A stretch of DNA of 41,896 nucleotides, from the NCBI GenBank assembly GCA_025464005.1, contig JAODBO010000064.1, forward strand, positions 1 to 41,896. Reading direction: 5' to 3'. Both the position numbers and the translations under genes were made by a program. Origin of the DNA: Acidimicrobiaceae bacterium. GTDB lineage: Bacteria; Actinomycetota; Acidimicrobiia; Acidimicrobiales; Bog-793. The notes beneath the pieces were generated by a model. That model saw nothing but the letters and a program-made list of their open reading frames with translations, ran no database searches and was not told where the DNA came from. This document shows, in pieces, positions 32,899-40,634 of this stretch; positions within the stretch are counted from its first letter, which is position 1, and each line of letters begins with the position of its first letter.

Positions 32899-33837
32899 AT
32901 GGAGCCGCTGACGAGTAAGGACCTCCGCGGGACCTGGGCGACGGTGCTGCTGCCCTTGAATCGCGACAACTCGATCGATCTCGAACGCCTCGACGAGGAG
33001 CTGGCATCGCTCACGTCATCCCCCGTCGACGGGATCTACACCAACGGCACCGCGGGTGAGTTCCACGCGATCGGCGAGGACGAGTACGACGAAGTGAGCG
33101 CGCTCGTCGCGCGGCGCTGCAGCGCTATGGGCAAGCCCTTCCAGATCGGTGCCAGCCACATGAGCGGGGACACGTCGCTCGGCCGTATCCGGCGGGCGCA
33201 CGGGCTCTCACCGTCGGGCTTCCAGATCATCCTGCCCGACTGGTGCCCGCTGTCCGACGACGAGGTCGTCGCGGCTGTCGAGGGGCTTGCCGAGGCCGCA
33301 GACCCGTTGCCGATGACGTTGTACAACCCGCCCCACGCGAAGACCCGAGTCGCGCCCGAGCTCTTCGGCCGCCTGACCGAGCACGTACCGCAGCTCATCG
33401 GCATAAAGGTCGCAGGCGGTGATGCCGCGTGGTACCGGGCCATGGACGAGTACGCGCCCGGGCTCGCCATCTTCGTGCCCGGTCACCTGCTTGCCACCGG
33501 GGTGCGATTGGGCGCGGCCGGCTCCTACTCGAATGTCGCCTGTCTGAGCCCGGCCGGTGCCGTGGCATGGCACGCCATGATGACCGAGTCGCCCGATGCG
33601 GCGGCCGACCTGGAGCGTCGGATCAACGCCTTCCTCGACGTGCACATCATGCCGTTGAAGAAGCAGGGCTTCGCAGATGCTGCGCTCGACAAGACACTCG
33701 CGCACATCGGTGGTTGGGCGCCGGTGGGGACGCGTACCCGTTGGCCTTTCCGGTGCGTAGACGAGGAGCTCGCCGAGTCGTTGCGGCCGGTGGCGCGACG
33801 CGAGATGCCGGAGCTGTTCGGCGAGTCCAGCGAGTGA
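32899..33837 (+). CDS. DHDPS-family class I lyase, paralogue 3
   Basis: A 312-residue lyase/dehydratase with Schiff-base K170 (LIGIKVAGG), Tyr142 (LYNPPHAK) and the loop NGTAGEF near residue 49. YNPP and GTAGEF are closer to genuine DHDPS and keto-acid aldolases than in the two paralogues, whereas the C terminus has an unusual tail with GGWAPVGTRTRWPFR. The ATG at 32899 with GGAGG seven bases upstream is clear; an overlapping longer frame is ignored. Cotranscribed with the Ldh2-type gene. Pairwise differences from paralogues 1 and 2 suggest a different substrate, not recent duplication. Confidence 0.88.
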   Translation: MEPLTSKDLRGTWATVLLPLNRDNSIDLERLDEELASLTSSPVDGIYTNGTAGEFHAIGEDEYDEVSALVARRCSAMGKPFQIGASHMSGDTSLGRIRRAHGLSPSGFQIILPDWCPLSDDEVVAAVEGLAEAADPLPMTLYNPPHAKTRVAPELFGRLTEHVPQLIGIKVAGGDAAWYRAMDEYAPGLAIFVPGHLLATGVRLGAAGSYSNVACLSPAGAVAWHAMMTESPDAAADLERRINAFLDVHIMPLKKQGFADAALDKTLAHIGGWAPVGTRTRWPFRCVDEELAESLRPVARREMPELFGESSE

Positions 33838-33884
33838 GGAACTCGGATCCGGGTTTCCCTCTACACGACCAGGACCAGCCCGGC

Positions 33885-33919
33885 TTGATGCTCGGCTGCG
33901 CTCGGTCTACTGTCAACAG
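33885..33919 (+). promoter_or_regulatory. Promoter and operator of the 2-hydroxyacid dehydrogenase-E2-E1 unit
   Basis: TTGATG (33885-33890), 17 bases, TACTGT (33908-33913) form a good sigma-70-type pair. The -10 box lies inside CGGTCTAC-T-GTCAACAG (33903-33919), which matches the recurring core at 11 of 16 arm positions (right arm 7 of 8). The next gene starts about 200 bases downstream; no gene was recognised in that leader. Confidence 0.5.
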
Positions 33920-34120
33920 AACGGGGGACGGAGTGCTCGAGGACGCAGACGGCGGGTTGCCGCGGCGTCCCACCCTCCGGCCGGCAACCATGCCGATCGT
34001 CGGCACCCCCCGAACGGGGCTCTAGATGAATGAGGACAGCGTCGTGGACGGTGTGAGATATCGGGGTGCAGCACAGCCGGGACTCCGGCTCGAGGCGCAT
34101 CGTTTCGCGACGAGGCCGTC

Positions 34121-35086
34121 GTGAAGCCGGTGATCGTGGTCGCGGAGAGCGCCTTCTCGGATCACGAGGCCTTGCAAGCGCACTTCGCCGATCTCGCGGA
34201 GCTGCGGTTCTGCGACGTCTCCACCCCCGAAGCCGTGGCCGGCGCGACCGCGGACGCGTCCGGCATCGTCGTGGCTCTCCACCCGCTGCGCCGGCCCTAC
34301 ATCGAGGCGTTCGGGCCCGGCGTCAAGGTGATCGGGCGGGCCGGAGTCGGTCTCGACTCGATCGATCTCGAGGCTGCCGAGTCTCTCGGAGTCGCCGTCG
34401 TGAACGAGCCGGCCTACGGGGCGTTCGAGGTCGCATCGCACGGGGTCGCGATGATGCTCTCGCTCCAGAGGAACCTGCCTGTAGCCGACCGCTACGTGCG
34501 CGCCGGGTGGTCGGGAAAGCTCACCCTCGGGCAGGTCAAGCCGGTGGACGAGCTCACCGTGGGGCTCGTTGGCTGCGGCAGGATCGGATCCGCCGCCGCC
34601 GGGATGCTCCGCGGACTGGTCGAGCGCGTCGTCGCCTACGACCCGGTCGCCGTCACTCTTCCGAGCGGTGTCGATCGGGCGGACAGCCTCGAGGAGCTGC
34701 TCGCACAGAGCGATGTCGTATCCCTGCACCTCCCGCTTACCGAGGAGACGCGCGGCGTGATCAACGCCGAGCGGCTCGCGTCGATGAGGCCCGGGGCGCT
34801 GCTGATCAACGTCTCCCGTGGGCCGCTCATAGACGAGCCCGCACTTGCGGACGCCCTCCGGAGCGGGCATATCGGCGGAGCAGGCCTCGACGTCTTCACC
34901 ACCGAGCCGCTACCGGCGGACTCGCCGCTGCTCGGCGCGCCAAACACGATCTTGTCGCCCCACATCGCTGCCTACTCGGAGCGCTCGGCATGGCGACTCG
35001 CGTCGTGGACCATCGAAGACACGATCGCGTGGATAGTGTCCCGGGAGGTCCGTAACGGCAACCTCGTCGTCGCGGGAAGCCGATGA
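34121..35086 (+). CDS. D-isomer-specific 2-hydroxyacid dehydrogenase
   Basis: A 321-residue NAD-dependent dehydrogenase of the 3-phosphoglycerate dehydrogenase/glyoxylate reductase group. Seen: Rossmann motif GLVGCGRIGSAAA near residue 148, the catalytic Arg in INVSRGPLID, Glu in TTEPLP and His in LSPHIAAYS. GTG start; ribosome binding site weak. No C-terminal ACT domain, which separates it from most SerA proteins. In this island it could reduce glyoxylate, hydroxypyruvate or another 2-keto acid, or run in the oxidative direction to feed the 2-oxo acid dehydrogenase genes that follow after 60 bases. Confidence 0.9.
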   Translation: MKPVIVVAESAFSDHEALQAHFADLAELRFCDVSTPEAVAGATADASGIVVALHPLRRPYIEAFGPGVKVIGRAGVGLDSIDLEAAESLGVAVVNEPAYGAFEVASHGVAMMLSLQRNLPVADRYVRAGWSGKLTLGQVKPVDELTVGLVGCGRIGSAAAGMLRGLVERVVAYDPVAVTLPSGVDRADSLEELLAQSDVVSLHLPLTEETRGVINAERLASMRPGALLINVSRGPLIDEPALADALRSGHIGGAGLDVFTTEPLPADSPLLGAPNTILSPHIAAYSERSAWRLASWTIEDTIAWIVSREVRNGNLVVAGSR

Positions 35087-35146
35087 CCTCGCACAGATCG
35101 AGGCCCGCGCCAGGCACCCGGACCTGACGAGGGGAGGGGAACCAAG

Positions 35147-36289
35147 TTGGAAGAGATCTTCGTACCCGCTTCGGGGATGGCGATGGAAGAGGCCCTACTC
35201 AGCGAATGGCTGAAGCAGCCCGGTGACCACGTCGGCGCGGGCGAGGCAGTCGCCGTCGTGGAGACCGACAAGGCGAGCGTTGAGCTCAGCCCGGTGTCCG
35301 CCGGTGTCCTCGGCCGGCACCTGTTCGCTGCCGGCACAACGGTCAAGGCGGGAGCGACCGTCGCGTACCTGCTCGCCGAGGGCGAGGTCGAGCCGGAGGC
35401 GCAGGGCTCGGCCCCGGGAAGCGAGCCGACCCGTACGGGCGTTGCCGATGGCGAGCAGGGGAGTAAGCCGGCGGCTGAGAATGGCGCGGCCGGATCCTCG
35501 GCTCCGGCTCGCAAGTCACTCAGTCCACGCCAGCGTCGCGCGGCGGCGCTCGCCTCCGCATCCGCGGCGCCACCCCCATTTTCTGGATTCTCCTCGCCGG
35601 AACCGGCGCCGTCGAGACCCGAGCAGTCCCCCGCCACGAGCGCGCCGGAGGCCCCGCGGGTGCCTACGGCCACGGACGGATTCCGCCGAGCCATCGCCGC
35701 GCAGGTCGCCGAGTCCTGGCGCACGATCCCGCACTTCTCCGTCGGTCGAGACGTCGACGCGACCAGTCTCACGGCGGCGCTGTCGGTCGCCCGTCGCTAC
35801 AACCGGTCGGTGACGATCACGGACTTCCTGCTGTCGGCCCTCGGACAGGCGCTCGTCCGCACCGGCAGGCGATCGGACGTCGGCCTCGCCGTCGCGACCG
35901 ACTGGGGAGTGCTGATCCCCGTCGTGCGTGACGCAGGGGGCACGCCGTTCGAGGAGCTCGCCGCCCGGCGCAAGGCCGCCGTCGATCGGGCGCGCTCACG
36001 CCGTCTCGGCTCGGACGACTCGCTGACGCCGTTCGCGACGCTCTCGAACCTCGGGACGATGGGCGTCGACTGGTTCACCGGAGTGGTGCCCATGGGCCAG
36101 AAGGCCCTTCTCACCGTGGGCCGTGTGGCCGACCGGGCAGTGGTGGAGGGTCGGGGCATCGCGATACGAGCGCAGTTCTCGGCGACGCTGACCGCCGATC
36201 ACCGCGAGCTCGACGGAGCCGACTCCGCGAGGTTGCTGGGCTATTTCGTCGACGCCGTCGAGTCATCGGGCGGGGAGGTGGGTACGTGA
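35147..36289 (+). CDS. Dihydrolipoamide acyltransferase (E2) of a 2-oxo acid dehydrogenase complex
   Basis: A 380-residue E2. N-terminal lipoyl domain (residues 2-77) with the lipoylation site Lys42 in ETDKASVE; an Ala/Pro/Ser-rich linker; a short SLSPRQRRAAALAS segment at about 124-137 that is only a remnant of the usual subunit-binding domain; and a catalytic domain from about 180 with the active-site His in DHRELDGAD. TTG start, supported by GGGGAGGGG and by the lipoyl domain beginning right there. It transfers an acyl group from the E1 reaction to CoA. The gene overlaps E1 alpha as GTGA. Confidence 0.9.
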   Translation: MEEIFVPASGMAMEEALLSEWLKQPGDHVGAGEAVAVVETDKASVELSPVSAGVLGRHLFAAGTTVKAGATVAYLLAEGEVEPEAQGSAPGSEPTRTGVADGEQGSKPAAENGAAGSSAPARKSLSPRQRRAAALASASAAPPPFSGFSSPEPAPSRPEQSPATSAPEAPRVPTATDGFRRAIAAQVAESWRTIPHFSVGRDVDATSLTAALSVARRYNRSVTITDFLLSALGQALVRTGRRSDVGLAVATDWGVLIPVVRDAGGTPFEELAARRKAAVDRARSRRLGSDDSLTPFATLSNLGTMGVDWFTGVVPMGQKALLTVGRVADRAVVEGRGIAIRAQFSATLTADHRELDGADSARLLGYFVDAVESSGGEVGT

Positions 36290-37254
36290 GTACGATCCCG
36301 GACACCAAGGACTCTGCCGAGGCCTCGGTCGAACAGACCGTTGGCTGGTTGAGCAGGATGCTCCTCATCCGCAGGTTCGAGGAGCGTGCCGAGCAGCTCA
36401 CCCTGCGCGGCAAGATCCCCGGCGGCGTGCATCCCGCCGTCGGGCAGGAGGCGACGGCAGTCGGCGTCGCATCGGTGCTAACTACGGCCGACACGGTTTC
36501 GGCCCCGCACCGCGGCCATCATCACGCCCTCGCAAAAGGGATGTCGCCCGATCGTCTCATGGCCGAGCTCTTCGGCAAGGCCACCGGTGTCTCGGGGGGC
36601 CGCGGGGGGTCGATGCACCTCGCCGACTTCGAGATCGGGTTCATCGGCTCGAACGGAATTGTCGGGGCGTCCGTCGGCGTGGCACTCGGGGACGCGTTCG
36701 CCGCCCACTACCGGCACGAGCAGCGCGTGGCGGTCGCCTTCTTTGGCGACGGGGGCGTGAACACCGGAAGGACCTGGGAGGCGGTCAACCTCGCGAGCGC
36801 GTGGAAGCTGCCTCTCGTCGTCGTCTGCGAGAACAACCTCTACGCGGTGGAGACCCCGACGGCCGAGGTGACCGGCGGCGGCTCGATCGTCCGGCGGGCG
36901 GAGGGCTTCGGAGTCGCGGCCGTCTCGGTAGACGGCCAGGATGTCGGCGAAGTCCGCGAGGCGGCCTCGGCCGCGAAGAAGCGCGCGCTCGCCGGTGAGG
37001 GGCCGACGTTCATCGAGGCGCGGACCTACCGCTATTCCGGACACGGCTCGGGCGAGGGCCCGGGTGCCTACCGCACGGTCGACGAGATCGAGCAGTGGCG
37101 GAGCTCCCGAGACCCGATCATGCGGCTGCGCGCCGCGCTCGCAAAGGCTGGCCAGATCACCGACGACGAGTACGCGCGCCTTGAGACCGAGGCCGATCGC
37201 GAGGTCGACGAGGCCGTGCGGTTCGCGGAAGAGTCGCCCTGGCCGGACGAGTAG
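36286..37254 (+). CDS. Thiamine-diphosphate-dependent 2-oxo acid dehydrogenase E1 alpha (AcoA-like)
   Basis: A 322-residue E1 alpha subunit of acetoin/branched-chain/pyruvate type. Seen: HRGHHHALAKG near residue 75, the thiamine-diphosphate motif from GDGG (154-157) to the NN at 183-184, and the phosphorylation-loop-like YRYSGHGSGEGPGAYR. Length matches acetoin dehydrogenase alpha. GTG start overlapping the E2 stop. A heterotetrameric E1 needs a beta subunit of similar size, but the next gene is an ABC permease and no E1 beta is found anywhere in the window. The substrate oxo acid is unknown. Confidence 0.92.
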   Translation: MSTIPDTKDSAEASVEQTVGWLSRMLLIRRFEERAEQLTLRGKIPGGVHPAVGQEATAVGVASVLTTADTVSAPHRGHHHALAKGMSPDRLMAELFGKATGVSGGRGGSMHLADFEIGFIGSNGIVGASVGVALGDAFAAHYRHEQRVAVAFFGDGGVNTGRTWEAVNLASAWKLPLVVVCENNLYAVETPTAEVTGGGSIVRRAEGFGVAAVSVDGQDVGEVREAASAAKKRALAGEGPTFIEARTYRYSGHGSGEGPGAYRTVDEIEQWRSSRDPIMRLRAALAKAGQITDDEYARLETEADREVDEAVRFAEESPWPDE

Positions 37255-37283
37255 CCGGCCCTGATGGCGGTCTCGGGGGCCGG
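37255..37283 (+). terminator. Possible hairpin after E1 alpha
   Basis: CCGGCCC (37255-37261) pairs with GGGCCGG (37277-37283) across 15 bases, directly after the E1 alpha stop. It could reduce read-through into the ABC permease genes, which start 65 bases later. No T tract is present. Confidence 0.3.
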
Positions 37284-37348
37284 GGGGAGTCATCGGCACG
37301 AAGCACTGGGGCCGACGCGAACAAACAGAGATGGAACGAGGTGATGTC

Positions 37349-38326
37349 ATGGCAGATCTGATCGATACGGGGGTATCTGCTCCCCCAGGCGCCCTCAGCA
37401 CCTCGGAGCACAGCATCCGGACGTCGCCGAGCGGCAAAGCGCCTCCTGGGCTCCGAATGGTCCGCTCCTGGATCGACAAGCGGTTCTTCGCGATAGCCGC
37501 TACTCCGGCGATCGTGCTCGTGACGCTGGTGACCTTGATCCCGCTGATCGTCGGGATCTACCTGAGCTTCACGAACTACCAGCCGATCAGCCCGTCGTTC
37601 AAGTTCGCGGGTCTTGTGAACTACCGTCAGCTCTACCACGACGGGAATACTCACGCCGCTATCAAGAACTCCCTGATATTCGCGGGGGCCGGGATCGTCG
37701 TCGAGCTGTTCTTCGGCCTCTGCATAGCCCTGCTGCTCGCCAGGCGGATGCGGGGAATGTCGATACTTCGGACCATCTACGTCCTGCCGCTCATGGTGGC
37801 TGGGGTCGCGTCGGCTGTCACGTGGCGAGCGTTGCTCAACACGAGCAACGGTTGGGTGAACTACTTCCTCGGGCTCGTCGGCCTCGGCCAGCCCAACTGG
37901 CTCGCCAGCACGTCGACGGCGATGCCCTCGGTGATCCTCGCCGACGCCTGGGGCGGTGTGCCCATCATCGCGATCGTGCTACTGGCTGGCCTGCTCTCGC
38001 TTCCGAAAGAGCCCGTGGACGCGGCGAGGATGGACGGTGCCTCCGAGTTCGCGATCCTTCGTTTCATCACCTTGCCGGGCATCCGCCCGGTGCTGGCCTT
38101 CGCGGTGCTCTTCCGGCTCGTCGACCTGTTCAGACAGTTCGCTCTGTTCTCCATCGTGACCGGAGGCGGTCCCGGTCTGGCCACGAACGTCCTCAACTTC
38201 TACGTGTACCAGACGACGTTCGTCTTCGGCGAGCTCGGCTACGGAGCGGCACTCGCCATCGCGCTCGTCGTGCTGATGGCCATCCCTCTCCTCATCATCT
38301 TCAAGCTGGCATCGCGAGGCCGATAA
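37349..38326 (+). CDS. ABC sugar transporter permease, MalF/UgpA type
   Basis: A 325-residue membrane protein with a hydrophilic N-terminal tail of about 40 residues and six predicted membrane segments. The EAA loop that contacts the ATPase is clear (EPVDAARMDGASEFAILRFITLPGIRP). ATG 37349 is chosen because GAGGTGAT precedes it; an alternative ATG lies 18 bases upstream. It pairs with the next permease (one base apart) as a heterodimer of the carbohydrate-uptake CUT1 type. No solute-binding protein or ATPase gene adjoins it. Confidence 0.93.
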   Translation: MADLIDTGVSAPPGALSTSEHSIRTSPSGKAPPGLRMVRSWIDKRFFAIAATPAIVLVTLVTLIPLIVGIYLSFTNYQPISPSFKFAGLVNYRQLYHDGNTHAAIKNSLIFAGAGIVVELFFGLCIALLLARRMRGMSILRTIYVLPLMVAGVASAVTWRALLNTSNGWVNYFLGLVGLGQPNWLASTSTAMPSVILADAWGGVPIIAIVLLAGLLSLPKEPVDAARMDGASEFAILRFITLPGIRPVLAFAVLFRLVDLFRQFALFSIVTGGGPGLATNVLNFYVYQTTFVFGELGYGAALAIALVVLMAIPLLIIFKLASRGR

Positions 38327-38327
38327 C

Positions 38328-39239
38328 GTGGCTACGACCCTTCCCTCCCTACCCGCGACCGCACCGGTCGTCGGCCGACGCTCGTTCTTCGGCGGCTTGA
38401 TCAGGACCCGAAAGGCCCGGCGACGGACCGTCAACGGGCTTACGATCTTTAGCTTGTGCGTCGGCGCGCTGTTCGTGCTTCTCCCGCTGTTCTGGTTGAT
38501 CGACACCGCCTTCAAGCCGGCGCAGCTCGCATTCCAGATCCCGCCGCACTTCTTCTACCGGCCGACGCTCGCGAACTTCCGCACCCTCATCAGCGGCCAG
38601 GACAGCCAGTACTTCAGCGACCTCGGCCACTCGCTCATCCTCATGGTCTCGAGCGTGCTCGTCGCGCTCGTCCTCGGGATCCCCGCGGGGTACTCCCTCG
38701 CCCGCTCGCGTTTTCGGGGCAGCAAGACGATCACGGTGTGGCTGATCATCGCCTACATCACACCGGCGCTCGTCTACATCGTTCCGCTGTACGCGATCTA
38801 CCAGAAGCTGAATCTCACCGGTTCCTACCTGTCGCTCATCTTGTACTACGAGACCTTCGAGCTCCCCCTCACGATCTTCTTGATGCGCAGCTACTTCTCC
38901 GACGTGCCGCGTGAGCTCGACGAGGCGGCCCGCATCGACGGGTGCACGCGATGGCTGGCGTTCCGCAAGGTGATCCTCCCGCTCGTCTGGCCCGGTATCG
39001 CCACGGTCACGATCCTCGTGGCGATGAGCTCCTGGGGCGAGTACTTCGGAGCGCTCATCTTCGCCGGACCGAGCACGACGACGGCACCGGTCGCGATCCA
39101 GAACTACATCGGTCTCGACAGCTCCAACTGGAGTGCCATGGCAGCCGCGGCATGCTTCCTCGTGGTACCGGTGCTCGCGCTGACGGCCTTCGCGCAGCGG
39201 GGGTACATGCGCCAGATCCAGTCGGCTTCGACCGGCTGA
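38328..39239 (+). CDS. ABC sugar transporter permease, MalG/UgpE type
   Basis: A 303-residue membrane protein with about six segments and the EAA loop RELDEAARIDGCTRWLAFRKVILPLVWPG. The N-terminal 30 residues are basic and cytoplasmic. GTG start one base after the stop of the MalF-type gene. Together they would import a mono- or oligosaccharide, polyol or sugar-like compound; these permeases often share a common ATPase encoded elsewhere. The nature of the substrate is probably linked to the dehydratase gene that follows. Confidence 0.93.
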   Translation: MATTLPSLPATAPVVGRRSFFGGLIRTRKARRRTVNGLTIFSLCVGALFVLLPLFWLIDTAFKPAQLAFQIPPHFFYRPTLANFRTLISGQDSQYFSDLGHSLILMVSSVLVALVLGIPAGYSLARSRFRGSKTITVWLIIAYITPALVYIVPLYAIYQKLNLTGSYLSLILYYETFELPLTIFLMRSYFSDVPRELDEAARIDGCTRWLAFRKVILPLVWPGIATVTILVAMSSWGEYFGALIFAGPSTTTAPVAIQNYIGLDSSNWSAMAAAACFLVVPVLALTAFAQRGYMRQIQSASTG

Positions 39240-39320
39240 GGTCGCTCAGCTTCGTACGTCGAAGATGTCGCACGTGCCGCCAGCCGAGCCACGAAGAAGA
39301 TCACGAATGGAGATCCGACC

Positions 39321-40547
39321 ATGAAGATCGTTGGAGTCGAGACGATCCGGCTCGAGGAGCTCCCCGAGTTCACCGCAGTGCGGGTCCACACCGACGACGG
39401 CGTCGTTGGGCTCGGTGAGACCTGCTTCGGCCCGGAAGCCGTCGAGGCCTACATTCACGAGTCGGTCGCCGGACGCCTTATCGGTCAGAACCCGCTAGCG
39501 ATCGAACGTCATGCGAAGGAGCTGCCCGGCTTCTACGTCACGCACGGCGGCACGGGCGTGTCCACGAGAGCCCACTCGGCGATCGACATCGCCCTGTGGG
39601 ACATTCTCGGCAAGGTCAGCGGGCAGCCGCTCTACCAGCTCCTCGGCGGCCCGTTCCGTGACAGCGCCCCGATCTACAACACCTGTGCCGGCTACCGCTA
39701 CGGGCGCGCCGAGGCGCAGTACCGAGGCACGAGCCGGCCGCCCAGCCTCGACGAGGGGCTCGGGGACACGGGCGTGGCGTCGCGGGGGCCCTACGAAGAC
39801 CTCGACGCGTTCCAGCACCGCGCCGGCGAGCTCGCCGAGAGCCTCCTCGCAGAGGGGATAACGGCGATGAAGATCTGGCCCTTCGACGAGGTCGCCCGAT
39901 CGGGTGGCGGCCGCCACATCTCCCTCGAGGACCTGGGTCGCTGCCTCGAGCCGTTCGACAAGATCAGGTCCACGGTCGGCGACCGCATGGAGATCATGGT
40001 CGAGCTGCACGGGCTGTGGGACCCGGTGCCGGCGATCCGGATCTGTCAGGCACTCGAGGACTACCGGCCGTACTGGGTCGAGGACCCGATCGAGCTCGAC
40101 AGCTTCGAGGCCCTCGCCCGCATCCGCGACGCGACCGACGTCCGGTTCGCACTGGGCGAGACGCTCGGTAGCCAGCCGTACTACAAGCGCCTGTTCGACT
40201 CCGGCTGCGTCGACGTCGTCATGTTCGACTTCGGCTGGGGTGGCGGCATCTCCGAGGCCCGGCGGGTGGCAGGCCTTGCGGAGGCGTACGGGCTGCCGAT
40301 CGCTCCGCACGACTGCGTCGGGCCGGTCGCGCTCTGCGTCGGGGCGCATTTCTCGATAGCTACGCCCAACGTGCTCATCCAGGAGACGGTGCGCGCCTAC
40401 TACACCGACTGGTACCGAGATGTCGTCACCGAGCTACCGATCATCGAGGGCGGCAGGATCACTCCGCCCGACCGTCCAGGTATCGGCGTCGAGCTCCTGC
40501 CGGACCTGACGTCGCGGTCCGACGCGCACGTCCGTATCACCCGCTGA
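39321..40547 (+). CDS. Enolase-superfamily (mandelate racemase/muconate lactonizing type) sugar-acid dehydratase
   Basis: A 408-residue enolase-superfamily member. Metal ligands Glu228 (MVELHGLWD), Glu254 (WVEDPIE) and Glu280 (LGETLGS); general acid/base His330 (APHDCVGP); Lys184 in AMKIWPFDE. The KIWPFD motif and single Lys recall the gluconate/galactonate-dehydratase-like groups, which remove water from an aldonic acid. It is thus a second dehydratase, of a different fold, beside the IlvD-type enzyme 10 kb away. ATG start, about 80 bases after the permease gene. The exact acid sugar cannot be read from sequence. Confidence 0.9.
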   Translation: MKIVGVETIRLEELPEFTAVRVHTDDGVVGLGETCFGPEAVEAYIHESVAGRLIGQNPLAIERHAKELPGFYVTHGGTGVSTRAHSAIDIALWDILGKVSGQPLYQLLGGPFRDSAPIYNTCAGYRYGRAEAQYRGTSRPPSLDEGLGDTGVASRGPYEDLDAFQHRAGELAESLLAEGITAMKIWPFDEVARSGGGRHISLEDLGRCLEPFDKIRSTVGDRMEIMVELHGLWDPVPAIRICQALEDYRPYWVEDPIELDSFEALARIRDATDVRFALGETLGSQPYYKRLFDSGCVDVVMFDFGWGGGISEARRVAGLAEAYGLPIAPHDCVGPVALCVGAHFSIATPNVLIQETVRAYYTDWYRDVVTELPIIEGGRITPPDRPGIGVELLPDLTSRSDAHVRITR

Positions 40548-40634
40548 CGAGACGCAGCCTCACCCCGCTCGCAGTTGACGGAGACGGACCGGACGCGGCC
40601 TGCGAAGCTCGTCGAACAACAAGGAGAGCGCACG

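Noticed and set aside
40572..40588. CAGTTGAC before the LLM oxidoreductase gene as an operator
   Set aside because: The left arm matches at 6 of 8, but the right arm at only 3 of 8, within chance for an intergenic stretch.
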